Shown piece by piece: positions 26,001 through 34,944 of a stretch of 64,000 bases of DNA. Source of the stretch: Demequina sp. B12 (GTDB taxonomy: Bacteria; Actinomycetota; Actinomycetes; Actinomycetales; Demequinaceae); assembly GCF_028823635.1 (NCBI RefSeq), contig NZ_JAPEHU010000002.1:124001-188000 (forward strand). The letters run 5' to 3'. A program made the translations under genes and the position numbers. The notes beneath the pieces were generated by a model that was given only the letters and a program-made list of their open reading frames with translations, ran no database searches and was not told the DNA's origin. The stretch's first letter is position 1. Every line of letters starts with the position of its first letter.

Positions 26001-26022
26001 ATTATATGCGTTTGCATCTAAT
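26001..26022. promoter_or_regulatory. MarR-type operator overlapping a consensus -10
   Basis: ATTATATGC (26001-26009) and GCATCTAAT (26014-26022) form an inverted repeat with one mismatched pair around GTTT. On the minus strand the first bases read TATAAT (26006-26001), a perfect -10 for the LLM operon. A repressor bound here would block transcription. It lies 84 nt upstream of the LLM start. Confidence 0.6.
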
Positions 26023-26066
26023 AACGCAGGCGGTTGCCGTCTATTCCCGCCGTCGCTGACGGGGGC

Positions 26067-27278
26067 CTACCGAGTGGCCTTCGGAGCCATCGAGCCGGCA
26101 AGCGCAACAACAAGGAGCCCAAAGACCGGCATCAGAATGAGCCCTACGCGCAGCGAGGTCGCGTCAGCGATCGCGCCCACGAGGGCTGGGGAGAACAGAA
26201 ACGCCAAGCGAAGCAGCCACGACAGGATCGTGAGCCCCGTACCCGCCCGCAAGCCCGGAAGCTCATTCGCCGCATGCATCGCACCAGGGATCAGCGTCGC
26301 GACACCAAAACCCGCCACGCCAAACGCCACAACAGTGCCCCACGCTGACGGAAAGGCGAGCGCCAGACCCATACTCACCGCAACGAGTGAGCCACCCCAG
26401 CGAGCGACGGAGCGCTGGCCCCACTTGTCGACCATCGCATCGCCCAGGAGTCGCCCGACGAACTGAGAACTCTGCATCGCAATGAACGCGAACGCCGCGA
26501 CCGCTGCCGTGGCGCCCAGCTCGTCATACATGTAGCTTGCGGACCAGGTAGACGCTGAATCCTCGGTCCACCCTCCGCCAATGGCGATGATGGTCAAGGC
26601 GAGGAGCAGGCCCCAGGTACGCCAGGGGATAGAACGCAACGGAGTGTGCTGAGGAACACCCGCCTCACCGGCACCTTCGTCGGCCACCGACTGCGGCTCA
26701 GGCCCTGCCAACAGCCACCGGTAGACCGCCACATTGACCGCTGTGACCAGCACCGCTTGAGCCCCAAACTGTGCCGCCACCGACACATCGGCGCCCGCAC
26801 ACACCGCGCCGATCACGCCACCGGCGACCGCGCCTGCACTCCACAACGCGTGAAACGAGTTGAAAATCGAACGGCCGTAACGTCGTTGGACCCGTAAACC
26901 GTGGGCGTTCTGCGCGACGTCCACCCACGCATCGGTCGCTCCCACCCAGAACAGCGCAACGCCGAACACCCACACATTGCCAGCAGTGCCCGCCAGCACC
27001 ATCGCGAGCGCCGATGCGACCATTCCCACCGTCGCGACGCGTGACGATCGCAGGTGGCGCACCATGGGTGCTGCCGCAAGCCCCAACAGCAGCGCACCTA
27101 CCGGCCACATCGACATGGCGAGGCCGAACGTGCCGTACGTCAGATCCAGATGGTCCCTGATAGCAGGCACGCGCGGAGCGAATCCGCCTAGGACGATCCC
27201 GTTGGTGAAGAAGATCAGCGACACCGCCAGGCGTGCGCGGGAAAGTTCCCGCGTGATCACAGGGGTGGGCGCCGTCAT
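26067..27278 (-). CDS. MFS transporter linked to GH3 gene
   Basis: The 403-aa product has about 12 spans and begins MTAPTPVITRELSRARLAV, with LGGFAPRVPAIRDHLDL in the first loop, resembling the YbjJ-like MFS group. It begins 3 nt after the GH3 stop and is therefore the distal gene of that operon, so it is a candidate sugar or glycoside permease; an exporter role is also possible. AGGAGC lies about 10 nt before the ATG. Confidence 0.88.
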   Translation of the reverse strand: MTAPTPVITRELSRARLAVSLIFFTNGIVLGGFAPRVPAIRDHLDLTYGTFGLAMSMWPVGALLLGLAAAPMVRHLRSSRVATVGMVASALAMVLAGTAGNVWVFGVALFWVGATDAWVDVAQNAHGLRVQRRYGRSIFNSFHALWSAGAVAGGVIGAVCAGADVSVAAQFGAQAVLVTAVNVAVYRWLLAGPEPQSVADEGAGEAGVPQHTPLRSIPWRTWGLLLALTIIAIGGGWTEDSASTWSASYMYDELGATAAVAAFAFIAMQSSQFVGRLLGDAMVDKWGQRSVARWGGSLVAVSMGLALAFPSAWGTVVAFGVAGFGVATLIPGAMHAANELPGLRAGTGLTILSWLLRLAFLFSPALVGAIADATSLRVGLILMPVFGLLVVALAGSMAPKATR

Positions 27279-27281
27279 GGA

Positions 27282-29528
27282 CTAGCGCTCCTGCACGTGA
27301 AACGGCGCGGTAAGGAGGTCGGACAGTCGCGACGACGGGCCTACGAGCAGGGTGAAGTCTCCCGGCTCGACCACGCGTTCTTCATGAGAGTTCACGATGG
27401 AGCAAGCGGACACGGGGATCTCGATTGAGGCCGTCGCTGACTCGCCCGGAGGCACCGGCAGTCGTACAAACGATTTAAGTTCACGGTCTGCCCAGGTGGC
27501 TGACGTGACGTTGTCTCGCACGTAGGCCTGCACGGTTTCGAGGACGGGCCGCGTTCCCGTGTTTGTCACGGTGACGTGCGCCCGGACCGTGTCTGTCGGT
27601 CCTAGTGAAGGCTCGTGGATAGTGAGGTCGCTGTACTCAACCGTCGAGTAGGAGAGTCCTTCACCGAAGACCCAACGAGGCTCCTGAGTGAGGTCCGCAT
27701 AGCGGTACCCGTGCTGGGCGTCGATCTGGTTGTAGAACGTGGGCTGTTGGCCTACATGGCGCGGCCACGACAGAGGGAGGCGTCCCGACGGCTCGACCGC
27801 GCCGAAGATCAGGTCGGCTAGGGCGTGCCCGCCCGCCATCCCGGGGTTCGCTGCCCAAATCACGGCCGCAGCCTTGTCGGCTGAGCGTGGCAGCACGTGC
27901 GGCTTGGATGCCAGAACCACCAGAATGACTGGCGTCGAGGTTTCAACCAGGGCGTCAAGCAGCGCGACTTGGCCGCCCAGGAGTTCCAAAGTCGCGGTCG
28001 ACTTACCTTCGCCAACGAGTTCGATGCGGTCGCCCAGCACCGCGATGACGGCGTCGGCGCCGGTAGCGGCCTCGACTGCCTCCGCAATCATGGCGGGGTC
28101 AGGGTCGACGGGAAAGGCAATGTGCGGGCGTGGTTGCCCGTCAGGGAAGAACGCGCCTTGGGGGTCGGGGCCGGTCGTGATGATGTCGGCACCGCGCGCG
28201 TGAATGACGGTCGAGCCAGCGGGTGCCCCGGCGCGAACACCGTCGAGCACGGTGGAGATCATGTCGCGCGGGTGGCCCTCCATCAGCCAATCGGCCTGGC
28301 CCGAGGCCCCCGCCCAGTCGCCCAGTGTGGTGTCGGGGTCGTCTGCGTTCGGGCCCACAACGGCCACGGTGAGCGGCGTCTGAGACGCTAGCGGCAGCAC
28401 GCCGTTGTTCTCGAGCAAGACCAGCGACCGTTGTGCCGCTTCCCGGTTCAGCGCGCGGTGTTCGGGGCTGGCGATGACGGCGGCTTGGCGCTGGGGGTCT
28501 GCCATGCGGGAGTCCTCGAACAGCCCGAGTGCGAACTTCAAGGTCAAGACTCTGGCGACCGCCTCGTCAATGCGCGACTCGTCCAAGAGCCCCTGCTCGA
28601 CGGCGTCTTGCGCCCCCTCGAAGAACGCAGGAGTGGTCATGATCATGTCGTTGCCGGCGTTCACGGCCGCCGCCGAAGCGTGAGCGTAGTCCGGGAACAG
28701 GCGCTGTTCGCGAACCAGGTTGCCCACGTTGTCCCAGTCGGTGATCAGGGTGCCGGTGTAGCCCCACTCGTCGCGAAGTACGTCGTTGAGCAGCCACGAG
28801 TTGATCGTGATGGGGACGCCGTCAGTCGACTGATAGCCGAGCATGAACGTGGCGGACCCTTCGCGGGCGACGCGTTCGAACGGCGGCAAATACCAGGAGC
28901 GCAGTTTGCGTCGCGAGATGTCGGCTTCGGATGCGTCACGGCCGCCTTGAGTTTCGGAGTACCCGGCGAAGTGTTTGGACGTAGCGAGGATGGCCGTGGG
29001 GTCTGCGAGGCCGTCGCCTTGGTAACCGCGCACCATGGCGGCGCCCAGTTCGCCCAGGAGGTGCGGGTCTTCGCCGAAGGTTTCTGACACGCGCCCCCAT
29101 CTGAGGTCGCGGGCGATGCACAGAACGGGGGAGAAGGTCCAGTGGATGCCTGTCGAGGCGACCTCAACGGCAGTTGCGCGGGCCACTCGTTCGAGCAGGT
29201 GTGGGTCAAATGATGCGGCCATGCCCAGTTGGGTGGGGTAGATTTCCGCGCCCTTGAAGAAGGAGTGGCCGTGGATGCAGTCCTCGCCGATCAGCAGGGG
29301 GATGGCGAGCCGTGTGCGCGCGTTGAGCTCGTGGGCGCGTGCGAGTCGTTCGGGGGAGGCGTGGAGGATCGATCCGACGTGCAGGTCGGTGATGAGGTGG
29401 TCGACGCCCCCGTAGGTGTGCATCTGCATCATTTGCCCCACCTTCTCCGGGAGCGTCATGCGGCCCAGAAGGTCGTCCACTCGAGACGGGATGGGGAGGG
29501 ATGGATCGAGGTAGGCGACGGTGCTCAC
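27282..29528 (-). CDS. Glycoside hydrolase family 3 beta-glucosidase-like
   Basis: The 748-aa protein has the GH3 N-terminal TIM barrel (KHFAGYSETQGGRD around 185-198; nucleophile D264 in LITDWDNVG, where SDW is more common), the C-terminal alpha/beta sandwich, and a fibronectin-III-like end domain (from about residue 630). There is no signal peptide, so it is cytoplasmic and would cleave imported beta-glucosides or related oligosaccharides. It starts with GTG preceded by AAAGGA. It is in an operon with an MFS transporter and divergent from a TetR regulator. Confidence 0.93.
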   Translation of the reverse strand: MSTVAYLDPSLPIPSRVDDLLGRMTLPEKVGQMMQMHTYGGVDHLITDLHVGSILHASPERLARAHELNARTRLAIPLLIGEDCIHGHSFFKGAEIYPTQLGMAASFDPHLLERVARATAVEVASTGIHWTFSPVLCIARDLRWGRVSETFGEDPHLLGELGAAMVRGYQGDGLADPTAILATSKHFAGYSETQGGRDASEADISRRKLRSWYLPPFERVAREGSATFMLGYQSTDGVPITINSWLLNDVLRDEWGYTGTLITDWDNVGNLVREQRLFPDYAHASAAAVNAGNDMIMTTPAFFEGAQDAVEQGLLDESRIDEAVARVLTLKFALGLFEDSRMADPQRQAAVIASPEHRALNREAAQRSLVLLENNGVLPLASQTPLTVAVVGPNADDPDTTLGDWAGASGQADWLMEGHPRDMISTVLDGVRAGAPAGSTVIHARGADIITTGPDPQGAFFPDGQPRPHIAFPVDPDPAMIAEAVEAATGADAVIAVLGDRIELVGEGKSTATLELLGGQVALLDALVETSTPVILVVLASKPHVLPRSADKAAAVIWAANPGMAGGHALADLIFGAVEPSGRLPLSWPRHVGQQPTFYNQIDAQHGYRYADLTQEPRWVFGEGLSYSTVEYSDLTIHEPSLGPTDTVRAHVTVTNTGTRPVLETVQAYVRDNVTSATWADRELKSFVRLPVPPGESATASIEIPVSACSIVNSHEERVVEPGDFTLLVGPSSRLSDLLTAPFHVQER

Positions 29529-29562
29529 GCGAATCCTTTCGACTTACAGATGTAGGGGGAAA

Positions 29563-29588
29563 CTACCATGTTTCTGACCGTATGGTAG
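29563..29588. promoter_or_regulatory. Operator between GH3 operon and TetR gene
   Basis: CTACCAT (29563-29569) and ATGGTAG (29582-29588) are perfect 7-bp arms with a 12-nt spacer. The right arm overlaps TATGGT (29581-29586), the -10 of the TetR gene, 6 nt from its GTG at 29593. A TetR dimer here could control both divergent units. Confidence 0.6.
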
Positions 29589-29592
29589 ATTC

Positions 29593-30249
29593 GTGGTCGT
29601 GAACGACAAATTGACCACCATTCAGGAAGAATCTGCCGAAATGGGCGAATCAGTAGCCGAGCGCACCTATGCCCGCGGACGCGCCACGAAAGCCCACATC
29701 CTTGATGTGGCGATGGCGCAGTTCGCAGAAAACGGCTACCGCGGTAGCTCGTTGCGCGACATCGCTGGGCGGGCCGGCATGTCTCACCCGGGCCTGCTCT
29801 ATCACTACCCCACTAAGGAAGCGCTGCTCATGGCTGTCCTTGAGCGTCGCGATCAGCAGGATGGGGAAGTCAACCCCGTCAACGGGGAAGACGGCATCGA
29901 GGCCCTCAAGAGCTTGGTGCGATCGGCCCGCTTGAATGAGAACCGACCAGGCGTGGTCGAGTTGTACGCCGTTGTGTCAGCGGAGGCGACGTCGAAGAAC
30001 CATCCCGCCCGGAACTTCTTCATCGAACGCTACGACAACCTTGTCTCGCGCATCGAGGCTGCCTACCGCACCGCGGCCTCCCAGGGGCAGGTTCGCGATG
30101 GCGTCGACTGCGCTGCCGCCGCCCAGCAGGCCGTCGCGGTCATGGACGGACTGCAGGTGCAGTGGTTGATGGGAGTGCGCGCGACCCCCATGAGTGAGGT
30201 GCTCAAGCACCACTTCGAGGCACACCTCACCGTGACGCTCGACGCTTAG
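29593..30249 (+). CDS. TetR-family transcriptional regulator
   Basis: The 218-aa product has an N-terminal TetR DNA-binding domain (KAHILDVAMAQFAENGYRG, SLRDIAGRAGMSHPGLLYHY) and a variable ligand-binding helical domain with a TetR_C-type helix near EVLKHHFEAHL. It probably represses itself and the divergent GH3-MFS operon via the operator just upstream. GTG 29593 is 6 nt from a -10, so the message is probably leaderless; a second GTG at 29599 is possible. Confidence 0.92.
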   Translation: MVVNDKLTTIQEESAEMGESVAERTYARGRATKAHILDVAMAQFAENGYRGSSLRDIAGRAGMSHPGLLYHYPTKEALLMAVLERRDQQDGEVNPVNGEDGIEALKSLVRSARLNENRPGVVELYAVVSAEATSKNHPARNFFIERYDNLVSRIEAAYRTAASQGQVRDGVDCAAAAQQAVAVMDGLQVQWLMGVRATPMSEVLKHHFEAHLTVTLDA

Positions 30250-30258
30250 GTACACAAG

Positions 30259-30302
30259 CCGATGCGTGAGGCTGCCGTGCCCGGCCTTGCCTCACGCATC
30301 GG
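30259..30302. terminator. Bidirectional terminator
   Basis: CCGATGCGTGAGGC (30259-30272) pairs perfectly with GCCTCACGCATCGG (30289-30302): a 14-bp stem with a 16-nt loop, located between the convergent TetR and M3 peptidase genes. Confidence 0.8.
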
Positions 30303-30311
30303 GCCTGTGCG

Positions 30312-32234
30312 CTATGCGAGGGATGCCAGCCAGGCGGCGTAAGCGTCCGTCGTGAAGGGCCTCCCCAGAAAGTCCTCGACCAGTTGAGCGGCAGGCTTCG
30401 ACCCGCCAGGTGCGAGCACAGTGTCGCGATAGCGCCGGGAGTGTTCCACGTTCAGCAAGTCATCGATATCAAACCCGGTGGCGAGATCCTTCGCGATCGA
30501 CAGGCTCCACTGGTACGTGTAGTAGCAGGACGAGTACGTCGTCAGGTGCCCAAAGGAGCGGTACTGGTGAGTGCCGTCCAAGGGCTCTCTGACATCGAAC
30601 TCACGCTCGACGGCCGCCGATGCTGCCGCCAAGTCCTCCGGTACATCGCGGTGCAGACGGTAGGACAAGTTCGCGTAGACCAGTTGACGGCAGGTCAGGA
30701 GACCGCCGCCCAAGTCACGGCTGGCGCGGATGGAATCGACGAGTGACGCAGGGATGGGCTCGCCTGCATCATTCGTGGCGAAGTCCTTCAAGACGGCGTG
30801 GGAGTACGCCCAGTCCTCGAGCAACTGTGACGGTGCCTCGACAGAGTCCCACTCGCCGCGTTCGCTCAAGCCCGCAAGGCGCGCATAGCGTGCACGGCCT
30901 GACACAATGCCGTGCATGAGGTGACCGAACTCGTGCAAGAAGGTCTCGAGATCGTCAAAAGTCATCTTGCCGCGCGGGAAGTTACACACCAAGGCGTTCT
31001 CCGCCAGATGCGTGTCGGCAATGCCGCCCACCACGCCAAAGCACGCCATGTGACCGTACTTTCCCGCGCGCGGGTGCATGTCCAGATGGATGCGGCCGAT
31101 GCGCGTTCCCCCGGCATCGGCCACGTCGTAGACCTCGACGTCCTCGTGCCAGCGTGGCGCGTCGCTCACCGGCGCAAACGTGAGCTCGAAGAGGGTTCCG
31201 GCGAGTGCGATGATGCCGTCACGCACCCGTGCGTAGTCCAAGTACTCGCGGACGACGCGTCCGTCAACGCCGAACTTCTCCGCCTTCAACACTTCAAGGT
31301 AGTAACGCGAATCGGAGACTTTGACTGCGGTCGCGTCCGGGTGATCCTGCTGAAGCCGGTCCAGGATCATCTGGACATCTTTCAGCCCAGCCGGGTGAGC
31401 AGCCGCGTTGACCTCCGTGAGGAAAGTCTCGATCCCATCGCCATCGGTCATCATCATGGGCGCGGTCGCATAGTCAGGCCACGACGCAAAGCCCAAAGCT
31501 TGCGCCTTCTGCTGGCGTAGCGCCAGGAGCCTACGGAGCACCGCGTCATTGGCGGGCGCGCGGTTGTAGTCCGCGCGCATGAGGGCTTCGCGTGCGTCAC
31601 GGTCCGCCGCCATGTCGAGGAACGGCACCATGTCGGGGTAGTCCGTTGTGATGGTCACGAGCCCGTCGGGTCCAGGCGTGTGCGCGTCGATGTAGTCCTG
31701 GGGCAACCCCGCGAGCGCGGCGGCGGGTACCTTCACGGAGCCGACATCTTCGCGAATGTTGTCGGAGAACTCGTTCGAGGCCTGAGTGATCTGGGCGGTC
31801 ACGTCGGTGATGTGGGCGCGCGCCTCGTCATCGAGATGTGCGCCCTCCAACTCGAAGTCGCGCAACACCAAGGCGCGGAGGTACTCCGTTTCCGGGTCTG
31901 TGGCGACGAGCCGATCGCGCACGGCTGCGTAGAGGACGGGGTCGCTGTCGCGCCGCGAGACAAATCCGACGACATCTTGATGGAGTTCGCTCGCACGCTT
32001 GCGCACGTCTGCCAGGGGGTGAACCTCGGCCAACGTCTCCATGAGCGTCGCGGCTTGGTCTGTCGCGATGTCCGCTGTGTTCCACGAACCCAGCGCGTCC
32101 TGCGTTGACCCGTCACGCAGAGCGTCAAGCTCGCGGCCAGCCAGCCCGAGACGCTCAGCGACATATGTGTCGGAAAAGTCCAGCCAAGCAGGGCTGTCGT
32201 GGGCGGGGAGCGCGAGTGGTGAGAGTCCAGTCAT
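30312..32234 (-). CDS. M3-family metallopeptidase (oligopeptidase)
   Basis: The 640-aa product contains the zinc motif HEFGHLMH (H434, E435, H438) and the downstream Glu-rich segment RGEWDSVEAPSQLLEDW that supplies the third ligand in thimet-type M3 peptidases. It has the length and all-helical character of Dcp/OpdA enzymes and no signal peptide. It cleaves short peptides in the cytoplasm. ATG 32234 lies 6 nt from TAGCAT and has no ribosome binding site. Confidence 0.93.
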   Translation of the reverse strand: MTGLSPLALPAHDSPAWLDFSDTYVAERLGLAGRELDALRDGSTQDALGSWNTADIATDQAATLMETLAEVHPLADVRKRASELHQDVVGFVSRRDSDPVLYAAVRDRLVATDPETEYLRALVLRDFELEGAHLDDEARAHITDVTAQITQASNEFSDNIREDVGSVKVPAAALAGLPQDYIDAHTPGPDGLVTITTDYPDMVPFLDMAADRDAREALMRADYNRAPANDAVLRRLLALRQQKAQALGFASWPDYATAPMMMTDGDGIETFLTEVNAAAHPAGLKDVQMILDRLQQDHPDATAVKVSDSRYYLEVLKAEKFGVDGRVVREYLDYARVRDGIIALAGTLFELTFAPVSDAPRWHEDVEVYDVADAGGTRIGRIHLDMHPRAGKYGHMACFGVVGGIADTHLAENALVCNFPRGKMTFDDLETFLHEFGHLMHGIVSGRARYARLAGLSERGEWDSVEAPSQLLEDWAYSHAVLKDFATNDAGEPIPASLVDSIRASRDLGGGLLTCRQLVYANLSYRLHRDVPEDLAAASAAVEREFDVREPLDGTHQYRSFGHLTTYSSCYYTYQWSLSIAKDLATGFDIDDLLNVEHSRRYRDTVLAPGGSKPAAQLVEDFLGRPFTTDAYAAWLASLA

Positions 32235-32240
32235 GCGCCG

Positions 32241-32246
32241 ATGCTA
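32241..32246 (-). promoter_or_regulatory. -10 element of the M3 peptidase gene (leaderless)
   Basis: On the minus strand TAGCAT lies 6 nt upstream of the ATG at 32234; no Shine-Dalgarno sequence intervenes. Confidence 0.45.
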
Positions 32247-32394
32247 CGCGCCCCAGATGAGCAGAGTGTGACGGATGTGACAGTTCGGCAAAGACCTGCG
32301 GTTTCCCTCTGCCGTGAACAGGGATCGGGAGTACTGTGTCAAATGAGGCGCCCTGACGGACGCGTCTTACGTATCCGCATCAAAGGAGACAACG

Positions 32395-32979
32395 ATGACT
32401 ACCACTGAATCCACCAGCGGGGAGTTGACCGGCCCCGTAGGTTCAAAGACCGGCTGGGTCTTCCTGTCGATCACCCGCATTGCGATCGGCTGGGTGTTCC
32501 TGTGGGCCTTCCTCGACAAGCTCTTCGGGCTTGGATTCTCGACCTGCCGCACCACGGCAGAAGACGGTTCGTTCACCATCGAGGCTATGTGTGACTCAGC
32601 ATGGCTGAGCGGTGCCCGCATTACCGAGGGGTACCTCGTTTATGCAGGTAACCCGAACAGTCCGTTCCACGACTTCTTCGTTGACCTGGGCGGCCAGGCG
32701 TGGACCGACTGGCCCTTCATGCTCGGCCTTGCTGGCGTGGGCCTCGCCCTCGTTCTCGGTATTGGCACGCGTGTCGGCCTGTTGGCTGGTTCCGCGATGC
32801 TCTTCATGATGTATCTCACTCAGATGCTTCCTTCGACCAACCCCTTCCTCGACGAGCACATCGTTTACATCATTGCGCTCCTCGCAGTAGTGCCGCTTGA
32901 GGTTCGTTACCAAGCAATTGGATTGGGAACCTGGTGGAAGAAGCTGGACGTGGTCCAGAAGAACCGCTGGCTCATTTAA
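32395..32979 (+). CDS. DoxX-like membrane protein
   Basis: The 194-aa product has about four spans and matches the DoxX-like layout: RIAIGWVFLWAFLDKLFGLG, an extracytoplasmic loop with two Cys (FSTCRTTAEDGSFTIEAMC), FMLGLAGVGLALVLGIGTRV and MYLTQMLPSTNPFLDEHIVY. DoxX proteins are tied to thiosulfate or quinone redox and thiol stress, but the role here is open. A good ribosome binding site, AAAGGAGA, precedes the ATG. It is monocistronic and convergent with an SGNH gene. Confidence 0.85.
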   Translation: MTTTESTSGELTGPVGSKTGWVFLSITRIAIGWVFLWAFLDKLFGLGFSTCRTTAEDGSFTIEAMCDSAWLSGARITEGYLVYAGNPNSPFHDFFVDLGGQAWTDWPFMLGLAGVGLALVLGIGTRVGLLAGSAMLFMMYLTQMLPSTNPFLDEHIVYIIALLAVVPLEVRYQAIGLGTWWKKLDVVQKNRWLI

Positions 32980-33007
32980 ACCTCACGGGGCAGCGTCGCC
33001 TGTCCCG

Positions 33008-33787
33008 TCAGCCACGAAGGGCGTCGTCGGCAGAGTGTCGACGGCGCCCTTCGTGCGCCAGCTCCGTGGCGATCACACCCACCACGGCGGGCAGAAGATC
33101 CTTGCTGCGCTTGAAAGCCCACGGTGTCCCATGCTGTACGAGCCACCACATCTGGGCGGGCCGTGACGGCGTCGGTGGGGCTGCGGGGATCCGTGCCGTC
33201 ATGGGCCACTGCGGGGTCACCACGGTCACCGCTTGCTGTGCCAAGGCACGGTGACCCAACGGCGAGGGGTGGATGCGATCCACATGCCACCCCCGCACGC
33301 CCACATCAGCCATCACGGCCGCGCCGTCCACCCAGCTCACCTGGACCAGGTCGCCCGCGCTTCTGAGCGCCGTATTGACTCTCTGGGCACGTTCAGCCAT
33401 GACGGCACTGACTCGTCGTGGCATCAGGTCAAACAAGCCGATGCGGTCGATCGTCATGAGGACAAGCCTGCGCGGGGGAGCGGCTAAGAGTTGCAGCGCG
33501 CGAGTCGCGCACTCTTGCACCTCGTGGGCATCGAAATCCGCTCGCAAGGCGTCGTTGCCGCCAATAGTGCACAGCACGATGTCGGGGTTCCAGCGGCGCA
33601 CCCGAGCAGCCTGCGAAGGCAAGTCCCTCGCCCTGGCGCCGTTGGCAGCGGTACACAGGTAGTCCGAGGCGCCCAGCGCATCGGCCGTATGCCGGGCCCA
33701 CCCCACTTGCCCCCACGCTTGCTGGAGTCCATCGCCAACACCCAGCGTCATGGAGTCGCCAATGGCCGCAACGCGGGGACCGGTCAT
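33008..33787 (-). CDS. SGNH/GDSL hydrolase family protein
   Basis: The 259-aa product begins MTGPRVAAIGDSMTLGVGDG, with Ser of GDSMTLG as nucleophile, GGNDAL in block III and DRIHPSPLGH as the Asp-His block. No signal peptide. It overlaps the upstream glycosyltransferase by 4 nt, so it belongs to a three-gene minus-strand unit with two GT4 glycosyltransferases. A role in removing or adding acyl or acetyl groups on their glycolipid product is plausible. Its last codons contain a long hairpin. Confidence 0.88.
   Translation of the reverse strand: MTGPRVAAIGDSMTLGVGDGLQQAWGQVGWARHTADALGASDYLCTAANGARARDLPSQAARVRRWNPDIVLCTIGGNDALRADFDAHEVQECATRALQLLAAPPRRLVLMTIDRIGLFDLMPRRVSAVMAERAQRVNTALRSAGDLVQVSWVDGAAVMADVGVRGWHVDRIHPSPLGHRALAQQAVTVVTPQWPMTARIPAAPPTPSRPAQMWWLVQHGTPWAFKRSKDLLPAVVGVIATELAHEGRRRHSADDALRG
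33013..33055. terminator. Long hairpin terminator between convergent genes
   Basis: CACGAAGGGCG (33013-33023) pairs with CGCCCTTCGTG (33045-33055), then a T-G wobble and CGTCG/CGACG extend it to about 17 bp around a 9-nt loop. It lies inside the last codons of the SGNH gene on the minus strand and just after the DoxX-like gene. Confidence 0.7.
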
Positions 33788-34944
33788 CGGAGTGTCCGGG
33801 AGGCGTGGCGTGTATGCAGGTCCTGGTGAATCGCCAGCATCCGTTCGACGGTGGCCGTCCACGGCATCGACTCCGCCTGCAGGCGTGCACGCTCTCGCCG
33901 AACGCGCGAGTCCCGTGCCAGCAGCGCTGAAATGGCTGTCGCCATATCGCCTGGGGTGCCGCGGGCAGCAATCCCGGCGTGGCCCACGACCTCGGAAAGC
34001 GCTGACGCGGCATTCACTACTACTGGGGTGCCACACGCGAGCGCTTCCACGGCAGCGAGTCCAAAGGTTTCGATGGGGCCGGGCGCGATGGCGACATCCG
34101 CGGTGGCGAGGAGAGCGGCGAACTGGTCCTGGTCGTCGATGAACCCGCACCATCTGACCGGGATTCCGGCTGCTCGCGTGCGTAGTGAACGTTGGAGCGG
34201 ACCAGCACCGGCCACGACCAGGGTCGCTTTCACCCCACGTGAGTGCAACAGGCGCGCAGCATCGATGGCGAGTTCTGGTTGTTTCTCGCGCGCGAGGCGA
34301 GTCGCCATGACCAGGACCACATGATCGGGGGGTGCAAGAGTGTGGCGCAGCGCGGGGCTCAGGGCGCCGGGGTCGAACCGGTCGAGATCGACGCCGAGCG
34401 GAACATGCCGCGTGGCGAGGCCTAGCCGGGAGAACTCGGCGGCGGCGAACTGGGTGGTGCACACCACCGTGGTGAATCGAGCATGGATGGCCGCATTGTG
34501 AGTGTCGATTGCGGGGCGCCACCACCGGGCCGGTGCCTTTCCGCGAGGCCGCAGGGTGGCGGGTGCATACGCATTGACGAGGCCGTCCACGCGTTCATGG
34601 GCAAAGAAGATCGTCGGGATGCCGCGGGGGGCGGCCCACGATCCGAGGCCGCTGAGCGTGGTGCGGTCGGACACTTCGAGGATGTCCGGCGCAAACCGTT
34701 CCAAGGTGTCTCGCACGGCAGCGAGCCGGGTGATGACACGGTAGTTGCCTGTCCCCGGCAGCAGGGGTGAGCGGATGGTGACGCGGGTTCCGGACGCGGT
34801 GCGTTCAAGTCCGTCTCGCGCGCCTGGAACAACAATGAGGACGTGGTGGCCGTGTTCGGCGTAGCCCCTTCCCAAGGCATTGACCGCGGTCCGGAGTCCT
34901 CCAGAGCGGGGCCCATAGAAGTTGGCGACATGTGCGATCTTCAC
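33784..34944 (-). CDS. Glycosyltransferase family 4 (second of pair)
   Basis: The 386-aa product begins MKIAHVANFYGPRSGGLRTA (GTG start overlapping the upstream stop, GTGA) and has the GT4 GT-B fold, with VMATRLAREKQPELAI and the nucleotide-sugar motif GPIETFGLAAVEALACGTPVV. It probably transfers a hexose, likely from a GDP- or UDP-sugar, to a lipid or glycan acceptor at the membrane. Donor and acceptor cannot be told from sequence. It is the middle gene of a GT4-GT4-SGNH operon. Confidence 0.9.
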   Translation of the reverse strand: MKIAHVANFYGPRSGGLRTAVNALGRGYAEHGHHVLIVVPGARDGLERTASGTRVTIRSPLLPGTGNYRVITRLAAVRDTLERFAPDILEVSDRTTLSGLGSWAAPRGIPTIFFAHERVDGLVNAYAPATLRPRGKAPARWWRPAIDTHNAAIHARFTTVVCTTQFAAAEFSRLGLATRHVPLGVDLDRFDPGALSPALRHTLAPPDHVVLVMATRLAREKQPELAIDAARLLHSRGVKATLVVAGAGPLQRSLRTRAAGIPVRWCGFIDDQDQFAALLATADVAIAPGPIETFGLAAVEALACGTPVVVNAASALSEVVGHAGIAARGTPGDMATAISALLARDSRVRRERARLQAESMPWTATVERMLAIHQDLHTRHASRTLR

